Assembly: GCA_918807975.1 (NCBI GenBank)
Contig: OU964918.1
Span: 47,290,477 to 47,354,476 of the forward strand
Origin: Aplidium turbinatum
Lineage: Eukaryota; Chordata; Ascidiacea; Aplousobranchia; Polyclinidae
Direction: 5' to 3'
Length of the DNA stretch: 64,000 nucleotides
Shown: piece by piece, positions 1 through 11,631 of the stretch
How positions within the stretch are numbered: the first letter of the stretch is position 1
How the letters are laid out: the number at the start of each line of letters is the position of its first letter
The notes under the pieces: model-generated
What the model saw: the letters and a program-made list of their open reading frames with translations, nothing else
What the model was told of the DNA's origin: nothing
Databases searched by the model: none
Made by a program: the position numbers and the translations under genes

Positions 1-2734
1 AGAGCTGCAGTATTGGAATCCTCATCAATAAGGAAACAGAGTGTCTTAATAAAAGAAGAAGATAAAGAAAAACTTCTCTATCGGACGCAACTGGAAAACA
101 AAAAGGATGACATTGTAACTGTTTGTGCACACCACAAAGCACAATTTATTGAAAAATATGAAATGCAGCAACGAAAGTGCTGTGATCCGTTTAAAGCCCA
201 CAAGAGAGATATCACAGTAAGGCTACAAGTAATCTCTACAAAATTTGCCAAGCTTTTACGAGAAAAACATTATGCAATAATCCCTGGAAAAAAAGTTTGT
301 GGCAACTGCAAAATTCGGTTAAATCAGATATGTGAGGCTTCAAGTTCATCTTCCGCTGAATTGACAGGTCACAGTACCGACAGCGAAGCAAGCAATTATG
401 ATGCTGAATTGTCCACTAGTGCCCTAAATACAAGCTTGATGAAGATTGGGCAGTCTCCAATAAAAGTACATGGTGTCGCCTCCAGTAGCAGACCTATCTA
501 TGCCAAGCGCAAGCTTTCCTTCGTTCAAGAAGAAATGAAAAAAAGAGTTGCCATTGCACTTGGTGTTGTTGAAGCTGATGATGAAGAAGAGTGTGACTTC
601 GATGATATTCAAAGGAAAGCTAATGAGTTTGACATATTAATGGGAAAGATAAAGGAAAAAATACACAAAGAAAGAGCTATATACTCGCTCAGAAAAAATA
701 CAGCTGCTGACTTTCTCTCCGGATTCATGGCCACGAGATAAAATAGCTGATTATTTTCAAGTTCCTGTTTATATGGTCAGAGCAGCTAAATCAGTGGTTA
801 AAACCCACGGTATTTGCAGCATGCCACAACCAAGAAAAGGTAAAAATTTAAGTGAACATGTCAAGAAGGTTGTTAAAGATTTTTATTGCGATAACGAAAA
901 TGCAAGGATCATGCCTGGTGCTCATGACAGAGTAAGTGTAGCCCCCAATGTATATGAACAAAAAAGGTTGATTTTGTGTACACTCAAAGAACTCTATCAA
1001 TTGTTTAAACGGAGATATCCAGATGTTCAAATTGGGTTTTCGACCTTTGCTACATTAAGACCAAAATGGTGTGTGCTTGCGGGATCATCTGGAACACATT
1101 CAGTTTGTGTATGCACCATCCATCAAAATGTTGTTTTAATGCTAAATGCCACCAAAATTGAAGAGAAATATCATGATCTACTGGCAATGATGGTGTGTGA
1201 TCTAGGCAGTACAAATTGCATGCTGCAACGATGTGAAAGTTGTCCTGGTGATAGTATTGTCACGAATTTCCTGGAAAGCAAGTTTGATGATTTAAATGAA
1301 AATATTACTTTCAATCAATGGGTAACAGTAGACCGAACAGAAATGATCCAACAAACACTGTCAGTCACTGAATATCTCAACCTGCTTGTAGCCAAACTTC
1401 ACAAGCTTCTACCTCATTCGTTTATTGCAAAACAGCAGTCAATATATCTTAAAAACAGAAAAGACACACTGGAAAACGGAGATGTTCTATGCTTAATGGA
1501 TTTCAGCGAAAATTATTCATTTCATGTCCAGGACGAGGCGCAAGGCTACCACTGGACGCACAACAACTGCACCGTGCATCCAGTGGTATGCTACTACAGG
1601 GAAATGGAAGAACTGTCTCATGTGAGCTTGTGCTTTTTGTCTGAAAATTTAAGTCATGATGTTTGTATGGTGTACTGGGTTTTTTTTTTCGCTGAGACTT
1701 TTCGGTCATTTGTCCGAATTGACTTGAAAAAATTCGGTCAATTTTATTTATTTCGGTCATTTTTAGTCATTTTTGGTCATATATAGTGAATTGACTATAT
1801 ATTTTTTCGGACATTTTGACCGAATTGACTATATTTTTTTCAGACATTTTGCTAAAAAATCCGTCAATGACCGATAAATGAGCGAAAAAAAAAACCCAGT
1901 TTGGTGTATCAAATTCAAAATCAAACAATTGCTTACTTAAAACAGAAGTTTGAGCACATAAAAAGACTAGAATATTTCACAGATGGTTGTGCTGCTCAGT
2001 ACAAAAACAGCAAGAACTTCCTCAACTTGTGTTATCACAAAGAAGATTTTGATGTTGATGCAATATGGTCTTTCTTTGCCACTAGCCACGGGAAGTCCGC
2101 GTGTGATGGTATTGGTGGGACAGTAAAGTGTTCCACAGCACTAGAAAGCCTAAGAAGACCGTATCAAAACCAAATTCTAAATGTGAAGGATATGTTATCA
2201 CACTGCAAGACATCGATGCCGAGTATTCATTTCGAAGAATTAGATGAACAGTGCTTGGCAACAACAAGAGAGATGCTTCAGTCAAGGTTTAAACAGGCAA
2301 ATACAATAAAAGGCACAAGAAGTTTCCATCACTTTAAACCCTTGTCAAAATCGGTTATTGCCACAAAAAGAATAAGAAATGATGAACACTTCACATACAT
2401 TGCTGATTTTTGTAAACCAAACCTTGAAAGAGAGATTATCAAGCAGTGTGGATATGTAGTGGCTGTTTATGATAGAGAGTGGTATGTGGGGGTGGTAGCT
2501 GAAGTGGATCGGGACAATGGAGATGTTAAAGTGGATTTCTTGCATCCAAAAGGCCCAGCTACGTCATTTCATTTCCCAAAACAGCAAGACACTTGTTGGG
2601 TTCCAGTGGATCATATTTTATGTCCGATTGAGACACCAAAAGTTACAACAGCACGAGGTCAATATCAGCTATCATCTGCAACTGTTAAAAAAATTTCATT
2701 GGTTTGGCAAGCATTTTTGGAGAAAAACATGTAG
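1..2734 (+). pseudogene. Transposase-like gene, 5' partial, frameshifted and interrupted
   Basis: The reading frame is already open at base 1, so the 5' end lies outside the window. The first part (to about 700) has a Cys-containing stretch with KVCGNCKIRL. The frame then shifts by one base near an A-run at about 692-699, because SPDSWPRDKIADYFQV continues in another frame. The second part carries MDFSENYS (about 1496-1519); after the inserted element at 1675-1900 come FTDGCAAQYKN (about 1980) and SHGKSACDGIGG (about 2085). The spaced acidic residues in MDF, TDG and CDG look like a DDE/D transposase core, and the protein style is that of multicopy invertebrate transposon proteins; I cannot name the superfamily. 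Removing the insert and one target duplication restores CMVYQIQNQ in frame. The stop is at 2732-2734. It could be a domesticated gene, but the frameshift and insertion argue for a dead copy. Confidence 0.6.
1675..1900. mobile_element. Small inverted-repeat element (MITE) in the transposase-like gene
   Basis: Ends are CTGGGTTTTTTTTTTCGCT and its inverse AGCGAAAAAAAAAACCCAG. Flanks are ATGGTGTA (1667-1674) and TTGGTGTA (1901-1908), an 8-bp target duplication with one mismatch. The interior is made of TTCGGTCATT / GACCGAATTGAC motifs in both orientations and has no coding content. The 8-bp duplication suggests mobilisation by a hAT- or P-type transposase. Confidence 0.75.
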
Positions 2735-4481
2735 AAGAAAGAATTAGCAAAAACAGTAATTGCAACCCTCATTTCAAGTTTACATTATTTGGTATGTTTT
2801 ATTACTTCCAGCTTCATATTATTCATGAATTTTATCTCACTTGCGTGTGTTAGAGAATTTAACTATTGAAGTATCAAATTTTCATTAAGAAGTTTTGTTT
2901 GAGCTGATGCTATACAGCTGCTACTATAGTATACATGTGGCCGTGCAATGATGCATGCAAATCACTTTTAAAGACCTTTCTTCATAATAATAATAACATT
3001 TGATAACTTTGGGATGAATTTCTGTCACAGTCTAAATCAGGTATCAGTTTGCAACACATAAATAAAGCAGAAAAACTGCTTGGTGCAATTTCAGTGTACC
3101 GAGGAAAAATTTTGTCGAAATTTTGGTAGCTTGTGTTCTAACCTTCATATGATCATCATAACATTTGATATGAGCAATGGGACCAGTGTGAGCAGAAAGT
3201 ACATGAAAAAAGCTTTCCAATGATACCTTACTCAAAAAAATTGAAAGATATACTTTTGAGAAATTAGACGTTGAACTTGTGTTCCGCATGAGTGATTTTG
3301 AAAATCAAATGAACTTTTCAGCCATGTATGACCTTTGACCTCAATTAAATATGCATAAAAGTTGTTCCTAAGTACAGTTTAGAGACTAACCTATTCAAAA
3401 AGCTAAGTTTCAGGTTCCAACTACAACTCAAAATAAAGTTGTGGCAGTTTGTAAACAACATCTCAAAAAACTACTACTTTTCACGGTTCACTGAGCACAA
3501 AAACTAAGTATTTTTAAAAAACCGTAACATCGCAACCACTTATACGATTTTGATAAAACAAAGTTTATTTTGCTCAGAATTAAATTCTTTTTTAAATAAG
3601 CATAAATTCAGCAAAATCTGAGACTTTGGGTTGAATTTTGCTATTTTTCTGGTTGAGTTGACAGAGAATGACCCACCTATTAAAGCTTAATTGCTGCAGC
3701 GATGCTAAACGCAGTCTTTCTGAGAAAGACTAACCATTGCGAATTTGCAAACATACACATTGAATGAAATCTGTTTGAAAACTCTCGCCCACCCAGAATT
3801 CCTCTATTCTAAGAAAAAATCGACGCCTATGTATATATATATATATATCATATATATTTTGCACTGTGCAATCTTGCTATTCAACTTGTGGTTTATTTCA
3901 TGACAATAATTTAACTTGTGTTTATTCATGACAACCGTCAGATTGGCCACGTGATGATGATGATGAATCTTGCGTGATGATAAATAATTGTTTGGGTTGT
4001 TACATTGGGTGTTTGGTTTACCAGTAACTAATACTTAGCTAATTTTCCTAAAATTGAAAATTAAAGCTGCAGTAGGCTAACCATTTTTTTTTTCGAAGTG
4101 GCTATTTTTACACACTTGTTGCCATGGTTGCTTGTGACAGGTGTTGCCAGAGTTAAGATTAACTTTTCTCAAATTAGGGCAGAATTCCTTATCTGGCAAC
4201 GTTATTACAGCTATATGTACACTATATAGTGTAAATATAGCCACACCCTTTTTTTGTTCCCCTATATACCCATTTTCCCCAAAAAAAATTGGGGTGAAAT
4301 TGGTGATATATCCAGATGGTGAACAACGTCTCAACGTTTTTCTTGTATTTCTCTTTTAAGCAAAAAAAATGAAATTGCTGGTGGCTTAAAACATACAAGC
4401 CCCATAACAAAATTGACCAATTATATATAAGAATTTATCATGCATATTTGCAATTAATTCGAGCAGTTGAACATTTTCAGC
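2735..4481. other. Intergenic, no gene seen
   Basis: AT-rich sequence with only short chance ORFs. There is a (TA)n run at about 3832-3858. I found no exon-like frame or terminal repeats. Confidence 0.6.
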
Positions 4482-4485
4482 TTAA

Positions 4486-7400
4486 GGGGGCAGTTCTACT
4501 TAGAAAAAAAAAATTTTAAATTTATTTTATTGATATATATTGGAAATTTATAGTAGATTCCGAAAATGCAGTCAGTTTTTACCTATTTGCCCTCATTAGG
4601 CTTCAAACGGAAGGTTTTCTGAACGCACCTCAGTTTAAAATGTGAATAAAATTTACCTAATTCTATTTTTCAAATGCCATTTACTCAAAATCATGTTTTT
4701 GTGCACTAAAAATGTTTCTTCTAGAAAACTACTTGTCAGAATTGGCTAAAATTTTAACCCTATATTGCCCAGGTGGTGCTGAATCAGCACCAAGCACTTC
4801 AAATGTGCTGTCGCGGCTTAACCACTGGCTCCATGCATCCAGATTTTTTTGACTTTTCCTAAATATCATCGAATTTTATTGTGTGTAAATTTGGGCCTCC
4901 AATGTCTTATATATACTTTTCATGAAAACATATGCATTTTGAAATGCAATTGGTGAAATTTTGCTAAATTGCTCTTTTCGGAGAAGACTGTGTGTTTCTT
5001 TATTGCTCATATGGAGCGTCGCGCTGGCCGAGAACTGTCTGAAAACAAAACCGCAAAAATGTATGACTCATTTTCTGGTTGGTGGTTTCTGCTTTAGCGT
5101 TGTCAATCAAAGATTTGTGCTGACGCAGGATTTTACTTCATGCACAAACCTTTCATCCAATAACATCATATTGCTGCAGTAAATGTAACATCCCCAGGAA
5201 ATGTTTAGAAGCGGCGTGAAAAACCGAAGTAAATTTTCTTGGTAGATTTCAATTTTTTTATCAAAACACTTGCTACTAATTTCATCGTTTGAACGCAACG
5301 CTGATCTTTAGTCAATTTGCTAAATAAAAAATCTTTTTGTTTGCTGTGTGATTCATAGCAGTTGTAACTTATGACCTCACAATTCCTTGATCTTCAAACG
5401 CAATCTATGAATTCCTTTTCTAACAACAAAACTGTACATATTTATCTATTTTACCTTCAAAACTGGAAAGTGGCGATGACAATACAAAGAGCTTTCATTC
5501 AAAAACGTCATATCACTGCAAACTTGAATTTTCTCCAGTCGCCTAAATGTTCAAATGCCACTTGCAAAATGTAGGCTATCCACATTTTCTGGACAGATCT
5601 CAATTTTTCATGAAAGTGTTTTGTGAGAGTTTCATCGTTTCAACGCAAATGCTGATTCGGTCAATCTACCAAGTCCGCACTTTCTTTTGTTTGCGTTTGT
5701 AGACAATGAATCAACGTTATGAGAGCGAATTTGTTCGCTCTGCCATACCTAGAAAAAAAACGAGCATTTACTCTAATAACGTACGGTTTTCGAAGTATTA
5801 GATCAGAACATTGATCACTCTTTGCTGTGTACGTGCTTGTTATTATTATTTTTTTGCATCGATCATCTGCTTTAGGTTACGTAACTCAAAGAAAATCATA
5901 ATTTGTTGCCGTCATAATGCACCGGCTATAAAATCCATCACAGTAAAATCTTCCAAATATTTTTAAACTTTTCTTCCACTGATTAAACATTAATGTCAAC
6001 GAAAAGGCGCCAACTTTTACATAAGTGCTGAGAAGGAAGCATTTGAAGTGAGCGTAGATACCTTCTTGTAAATCGAGGAGGGCTGACGCCTATATCCATT
6101 AGGATTTAGGAATGAAGCTACCCTCTTTTTCCTAAGCATCGATCAGACAGACATTTGCAGACGTTGAACCAAAGCTAAAAAGGATTAATTTGGTGGCTGG
6201 TCTTTCATGTTCATGTAAATATTTTTTTTTTTAAAGTCACAATCAGGGTCTCATTTTATAAGTTATTTTGATAATTATGAATCCATTTATCGAATGTGGG
6301 CAACAATTTCTAACATCTTTTATGCTTTTAACTTTCTAAAGATTTAGACAACTACGCTATACTTTAGAAAATAGACTGTATACATAGGTGACGTCAGCCG
6401 AGTGGCTTTTAGAGCGAAGCATAACTTCCAGTTGTGGGCACTGGTTACTTTCAAAGTGATTGAGTTCCAGTTACTTCGCTCAAAAAGTAACTAGTTTCAG
6501 TTACAGTTACCGTTTTGTTAAAAGTAACTTGTTACAGTTACTTTTCAAAGAAATGGATGTGTACTGACGTACAACTACTCTTCTTTGCATGAAGTACAAG
6601 TTGAAAAATACATGATAAAGGGCAAGACGATACTTTGTTTGTAGCTGTTGCCTAACTACAAAACAGCGACCACTCTGCTAGCTCTCCACATATTATAATG
6701 CTTCTAAAAATCCATAATCCAAGCCCAAAACGTACGCCTACCAAAAATAAGAAAATAAAAAATTGAAAAAACGACATGCCAAGGACACTTTGGAAATGCC
6801 AAGGACACTCGCTTTGGCTTCAAAATGTATTTTCCTTCCAAAGTCGCTATGTTCAATCTGCCGCGAGTCTCAAGCAGGATTTTATTTAGTCGTCATTGGG
6901 CAATTTCTTGCAATGCAAAATAAAACAGGCATACAATAGAAAATTTTAAATGCACAATATTATAAACTGCTTGTGCTGCATTGCAACACAAAATTTAATA
7001 ATTCTCTGATCTTATTTTTGATTGAATAAATAATTGTGGCTGGACTATGAAATCGATGTAGTTGCAGTGACGTTGCCGTTTTTATGAGGATTTACCCAGC
7101 TACTAAAACAATGTATTTTTAGTACTGAGAAAAAAGTCTACAGACATTGAATCAATGCAAAATGCACAAATTTTTCTTGCACAAATTTTTCTTTTTTACT
7201 AAGTTAAACAAAACTTGACAACACCATAGAATAAATCAAAAACAAATATTTTCATTCTGGTGAGGGGAACAAACTGCAAGACGTTTTTATAAAAAAAAAG
7301 TGTCCAGAGTGTCGTGAAGATTCGTTTGACTCGCACAGAACAAGATACTTCTCAACAATACAAAATTGTGTGAACCATAGGCTATAGACGAAACAGCTTG

Positions 7401-8404
7401 AATTGTTTCTGACTATCCTGAAAGACAACAGTGAAACCTTTTCAAGAAAAGCAATTCTACTATTGCGTTATTCAAAATCAGACTAACGTCTTCGGACGTT
7501 AAAATCCTTTAAAATGAACAGCTACATTGAGCGCTGACAAATACGTCGGCAAGAAAAACCGCAGACAGAAAAAATCTTAAAATCATTGTCAGCCTTCAGT
7601 CTCTCGAGAGAATGGAAACCGCAAACCGTGATGACGTCAAAGAGTGGGAAAAAACGAACATTTTTTCTTGATTGCAGTGTTTCTTTATTTTAAATGTGGT
7701 AAAAAAAGTACTGCTTGTGTATTGCTTTGAATCAAGAGTATTTTAAGCAATTGAATGACAATTTTACAATTTTCATAACCCCAGATAAATTTTCTATCTG
7801 TTGTCAAAAGATGGTAATGATGAGACTCGTAATAAAAGAGTTATAAGCGCTTAAACTGGGTGCTGAATCAGCACCACCTGGGGATTCGGTGGAACTCAGA
7901 ACCTAGGGATAATAGGGTTAACAGATGTACAATTGTACATTATACAGTAGGATCTTACGGACATAATGATTGAGTTTTGTTTCAATATTCAGAGTAATAA
8001 ATATTTTATTACCAAATCCTGAAGTCAAACTTGCTCTCGATGAATAGCAATTATGACATTTTTTATATTTAAAAAAATAAAAGTGTTAAAAGAAATTCCC
8101 TCTATCAATTTATGGCTATGATACCGTACTAGATCACCATGCAGTTTGAAGTCCCTACCTCTAGCCATTTTCGAGTTTTAGGGCTGCAATGGAGACAATC
8201 GGTTGATTTTATGGACAAATTTAAAATGGTATAAACCCTTAATGGATTGCCCTAGCCTAACAAAGTAAATATTTTTGGATAGCTTGTTTACTCCTTTTTC
8301 CAGCAATATATATATGGTTTGTTGGGGTTTGTGGGTGAACTTTTGTGTGTAGATTGTTACTTATGACAAGTACAAAAAATGCAATTCTAAGTAGAACTGC
8401 CCCC
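4486..8404. mobile_element. TTAA-flanked element, outer (piggyBac/Kolobok type, non-autonomous)
   Basis: Starts GGGGGCAGTTCTACTTAGAA and ends with the exact inverse TTCTAAGTAGAACTGCCCCC. Both ends are flanked by TTAA (4482-4485 and 8405-8408), the target used by piggyBac and Kolobok transposases. Without the nested element at 4758-7917 it is about 750 bp, a typical MITE size. No transposase is visible. Confidence 0.8.
4758..7917. mobile_element. Nested piggyBac-like element, non-autonomous, about 3.2 kb
   Basis: Ends CCCTAT...ATAGGG are each flanked by TTAA (4754-4757 and 7918-7921), matching piggyBac ends and target. Just inside each end lies the palindrome GGTGCTGATTCAGCACC or its one-base variant GGTGCTGAATCAGCACC (about 4775-4792 and 7861-7877). 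No piggyBac transposase frame is visible. The interior has degenerate direct repeats (about 5140-5330 against 5480-5690, sharing TTTCATCGTTT.AACGCAA) and a stretch near 6450-6550 rich in AGTAACT/GTTACAGTTACTTTT motifs, perhaps another old element. Confidence 0.75.
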
Positions 8405-8484
8405 TTAACCTAAACCCTCATCTGAAATGTGAAAATATTTACGGTAGGTATATGGTAATAGCCTAAACAGGATCAATTTTAATT

Positions 8485-9104
8485 AGGGCTGTGGAGTCGG
8501 CAAAAATATATAACTCTAATTCAGGGGTAGGCAAGCTTTTTGAACCACTGGCCAAAAACTTTTTAATCTTTGATATGCAGGCCATGTGAGTGTAATTAGC
8601 AACAACAAACCTTATTTAGCTTCTACTCTGAAACTGTTACTACATGTAAGCAATGCATAACTTGATTAAGTTTGACACTCACAAAGCTTCAAAAACTTTA
8701 CTAAACCAGCTTTTCTATAAATCTGGAGGTTAACTTTTTGTGAGATTAACAACCTTGCTAGGCTAGTCCTGCTGCCAGCTACCACAGATCAATCATGTGA
8801 TTAAACAAAGTTACAACAATTATTTAACTGTGATGGAACAATAAACCAAATTAACAATCCTTGATTGTGACATAACAATAAACCATAGACCCTACATCAC
8901 AAAATTTCAATAAGATAGAATGATTGTGTGTGCATTAAAAAAAATAGTAATGGATTGGGTTGTTAAAGCATTCAGGCCAGATTAAATAACCCAGCGAGCC
9001 GCATTTGACCCGCGGGCCATAGTTTGCCCATGTCTGCTCTAGCTCCTCGGTTTATAACTGCTTGAATGCAGGCACGCCAAAATCCTCCGATTCCACAGCC
9101 TTCA
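8485..9104. mobile_element. hAT-like element of the GGGCTGTGGAGTCGG family
   Basis: Ends are AGGGCTGTGGAGTCGG and CCGATTCCACAGCC. TTTTAATT is duplicated at 8477-8484 and 9105-9112. Without the element nested at 8522-9036 only about 100 bp remain. A degenerate relative (GTTGTGGAGTCGGAG) lies near 26840. Confidence 0.65.
8522..9036. mobile_element. hAT MITE nested in the element at 8485-9104
   Basis: Starts CAGGGGTAGGCAAGCTTTTTG and ends AGTTTGCCCATGTCTG, with the GGCCCGCGGG-type subterminal sequence of Charlie-like hATs. Flanked by CTCTAATT (8514-8521) and CTCTAGCT (9037-9044), an 8-bp duplication with two mismatches. No transposase. Confidence 0.75.
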
Positions 9105-9218
9105 TTTTAATTTCTTAATTAAACATAACTACCTGTAGCTAACTGACTAAATAATGAGAAATAGACAAACATCGACTCCAAGCACAAACAGAAAAGTGCA
9201 GTAGCTATTCTTACCATA

Positions 9219-10623
9219 GGCGCCGACTTTTAAAAAAACCTTGGGGGGCGAGAGAGGTGATGACGTCATAACCTTAACGTTATTTTAGCCTACTCAATTA
9301 AAATAGTCTTTGATTAAGCTTGGTGTCTTGTTTATATTGACAAATAGGTCGCAAACCGAATTTATTAGAACCGCTGCTTGAAACGATTAGTTTTACGCAT
9401 GCAGTAGCCTACGCCTAGTCCTAAAAATTTTGATATTGTTAGCTCATAATTGGAACAGTTGGAAAACAAGCCGATTCGTTTCCTTTTCGTGCGAGTGAAT
9501 AACAACGATCAAGACAGTGAAGTTATGGAAATAAAACGCAAAAAATCATGATCTCAAGCAGAGTGAAAACCTGCTATCAGTTTTATTAACCTCGTTTCGC
9601 TAATTACTTACTTTCAAAGCGTTGACAACGGCGAAGTGTTTTCTCTTCTGTTTTTTATCGAAAGTCTTTGTAGTCTTTTATTGAATACAGTAGGCTATAT
9701 ACTCGAGTAAAGGTCGAGATATTTGCAAGTGATTTTCACCTCAAAAAGGCAAGTTCAACTAACACGGGACATGCTGTTGTCTCCAGCTCGGCAGTTTTTA
9801 AAATGAACGCACTAAAAATGATTGTCGACGTAGATTACGGAGTGTGAAATCGCGTCGGCCTAAGTAAAAGTTTTGAATACGTTTATTTGCAGTGATTCAA
9901 ACTTAATTTTCAAATTCAATGATTTCTTGTCAATTCTAAACTTTATGCACTTGTTGAGCAATATGCAAAGCTCACTAGACAAAACAGAAAGAGCTGTTTT
10001 AAATTTAAGAGATCATTTTTTTATTTTTGCGTGTAGGATATAATCATTCTTATTATTATGTAACATTCCATGATCGTTAAAGTCGATGTCAAACCTAAGC
10101 GGTCGCATAAAACAATGATGTCAGATTAGCTACGTGATAATAGCGGTAAGAGACGCCGTTAATGCAGGCAATATCTGCGACCAAGACCATTAAACACCTT
10201 TTCTTTTATCGGTTTTCGATTTAATTCTCACACATTATGAAGAAAACAATGCGTTCTGTTGAATCATAATTGTCTCACAGCGGGAAGACCTCGTTGAAAA
10301 TAGCGCGTCTAATTTAGCTGGTTTACTGAATATTGCCGTGAATAGTTACATGACTATTCCAGCAGCGTAAGTTACTCTACCATCTACTTTGAAATTTCCA
10401 TAGCGTACGAGAAAGCCATGCGATCAGCTGCTGTTTCGCGGGCAAGAGCAACGTAGGCTTTTCTTGCTTTCGGCATTCTTTAAGTCCGTTTAAATTATCT
10501 AAATCTCTTTCGCAAAGTGTTTTATCTTTAAAACACCACTTGTAATCACCATTTTTGTTGCCCCTCAACCATAAATTTACGGGGGGCGCCGCCCCCCGGC
10601 CCCCCCAGAAGTCGGCGCGTATG
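9219..10623. mobile_element. Inverted-repeat element with long target duplication
   Basis: Ends are GGCGCCGACTTTT and the inverse AGAAGTCGGCGCG, each next to G-rich/C-rich tracts. The 12-mer ATTCTTACCATA occurs at both junctions (9207-9218 and 10624-10635). A duplication of 9-12 bp fits Mutator-type better than hAT. A short - strand ORF at 10377-10679 crosses the right end and looks like chance. Confidence 0.65.
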
Positions 10624-10635
10624 ATTCTTACCATA

Positions 10636-11630
10636 TATTGTGAATATAGCCTGAGGTTATAATTCTCTTGTTCACTCAATCATGACATATTAAATTTCTT
10701 TCATCTTTTGTCCGACAATGAAAAACAAAAGAACAAAAAAAAAATGCATAGCCAATAACAACCCTAAATTTATAGTTTTTTGACTGAATTTGTCGCTCAT
10801 GCATTGTGTCTGGGATTGAGATTCTGAAGGATATCAATTTGACACCGCCCGGGAGGGCGGAGAGCCTTTCTTAAATCAAAGCGAATCAATCGATCTAACT
10901 ACTTTTTTGCAATGTATTTTAATTTGAACACAACCCATTGTTTGAGCCTTTTCAAATATAAACAATAAAGTTTAAATGTTTGAGTTTTTCTATTTTGCTG
11001 GAATCTGAGAATTTCACTGGGTCAGTTTTCATTTGTCAAAAGGGAATGTGACCATGTTTGTCGAATGAAGTTACACATTGTTCTTGGTCATAGAGTCACT
11101 GCCTAGCGTAGTTCGGGAAGCGACTGTTTCAACGCACCACAATTTTGCTGTTAACAAGCAACTTTAAGGACTGTATAAATCATCACTACTTGTGCATGCA
11201 CGATTTTACGTTTTATAAAAAGATATGGAGCTGATGTAAGCAACACGCCTGTGCCCTGTGCGCATATTAAGGTCAAACGTCTAGCTTAAAGTGTAAACAG
11301 GGAAATATAGCCTTTTTAGAGGCTATATTCACAATGGTAAATATAGCTTCTGCCAAGGAAAAAAACAAATATTTAAAAAACAGAGAGATAGAAACAAATG
11401 ATTAGATTAAGGCAATTAAGGCATACACAACTTTAGGCATACACAAAGTGTTAGGCATACACAAAGTGTTTGCTGCTGTTTTTCTTCATCTTTGTTGGTT
11501 TTAAATTGACGTAACAGCCTACATGTCTTCATTAAGTGTACCGTAACATATATTAACATAATTCTATCATCTAAAGTCCCACTTTTCAAAAGCAAGCAAT
11601 TGATTGTCTTAACACGGTTTATGTTTTCAG
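10636..11630. other. Upstream region of SACM1L, no coding frame seen
   Basis: No exon-like frame. It holds a short GC-rich palindrome CCGCCCGGGAGGGCGG (about 10847-10862) and a hairpin-like TATAGCC/GGCTATA pair near 11307-11330. Any transcription start or 5' UTR exon of SACM1L would lie here or further upstream; I cannot place it. Confidence 0.4.
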
Positions 11631-11631
11631 C
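11619..11631 (+). promoter_or_regulatory. 3' splice acceptor one base before the SACM1L start codon
   Basis: TTATGTTTTCAG, then a single C, then ATG at 11632. This is a good polypyrimidine-AG acceptor with no room for 5' UTR in the exon. It means either an intron in the 5' UTR or a spliced-leader trans-splice site. Confidence 0.6.

Noticed and set aside
3832-3858. CRISPR-like or functional repeat array
   Set aside because: Simple (TA)n microsatellite.
10377-10679. 100-codon - strand ORF
   Set aside because: Crosses the G/C-tract end of an inverted-repeat element, with no motif or conservation signal.
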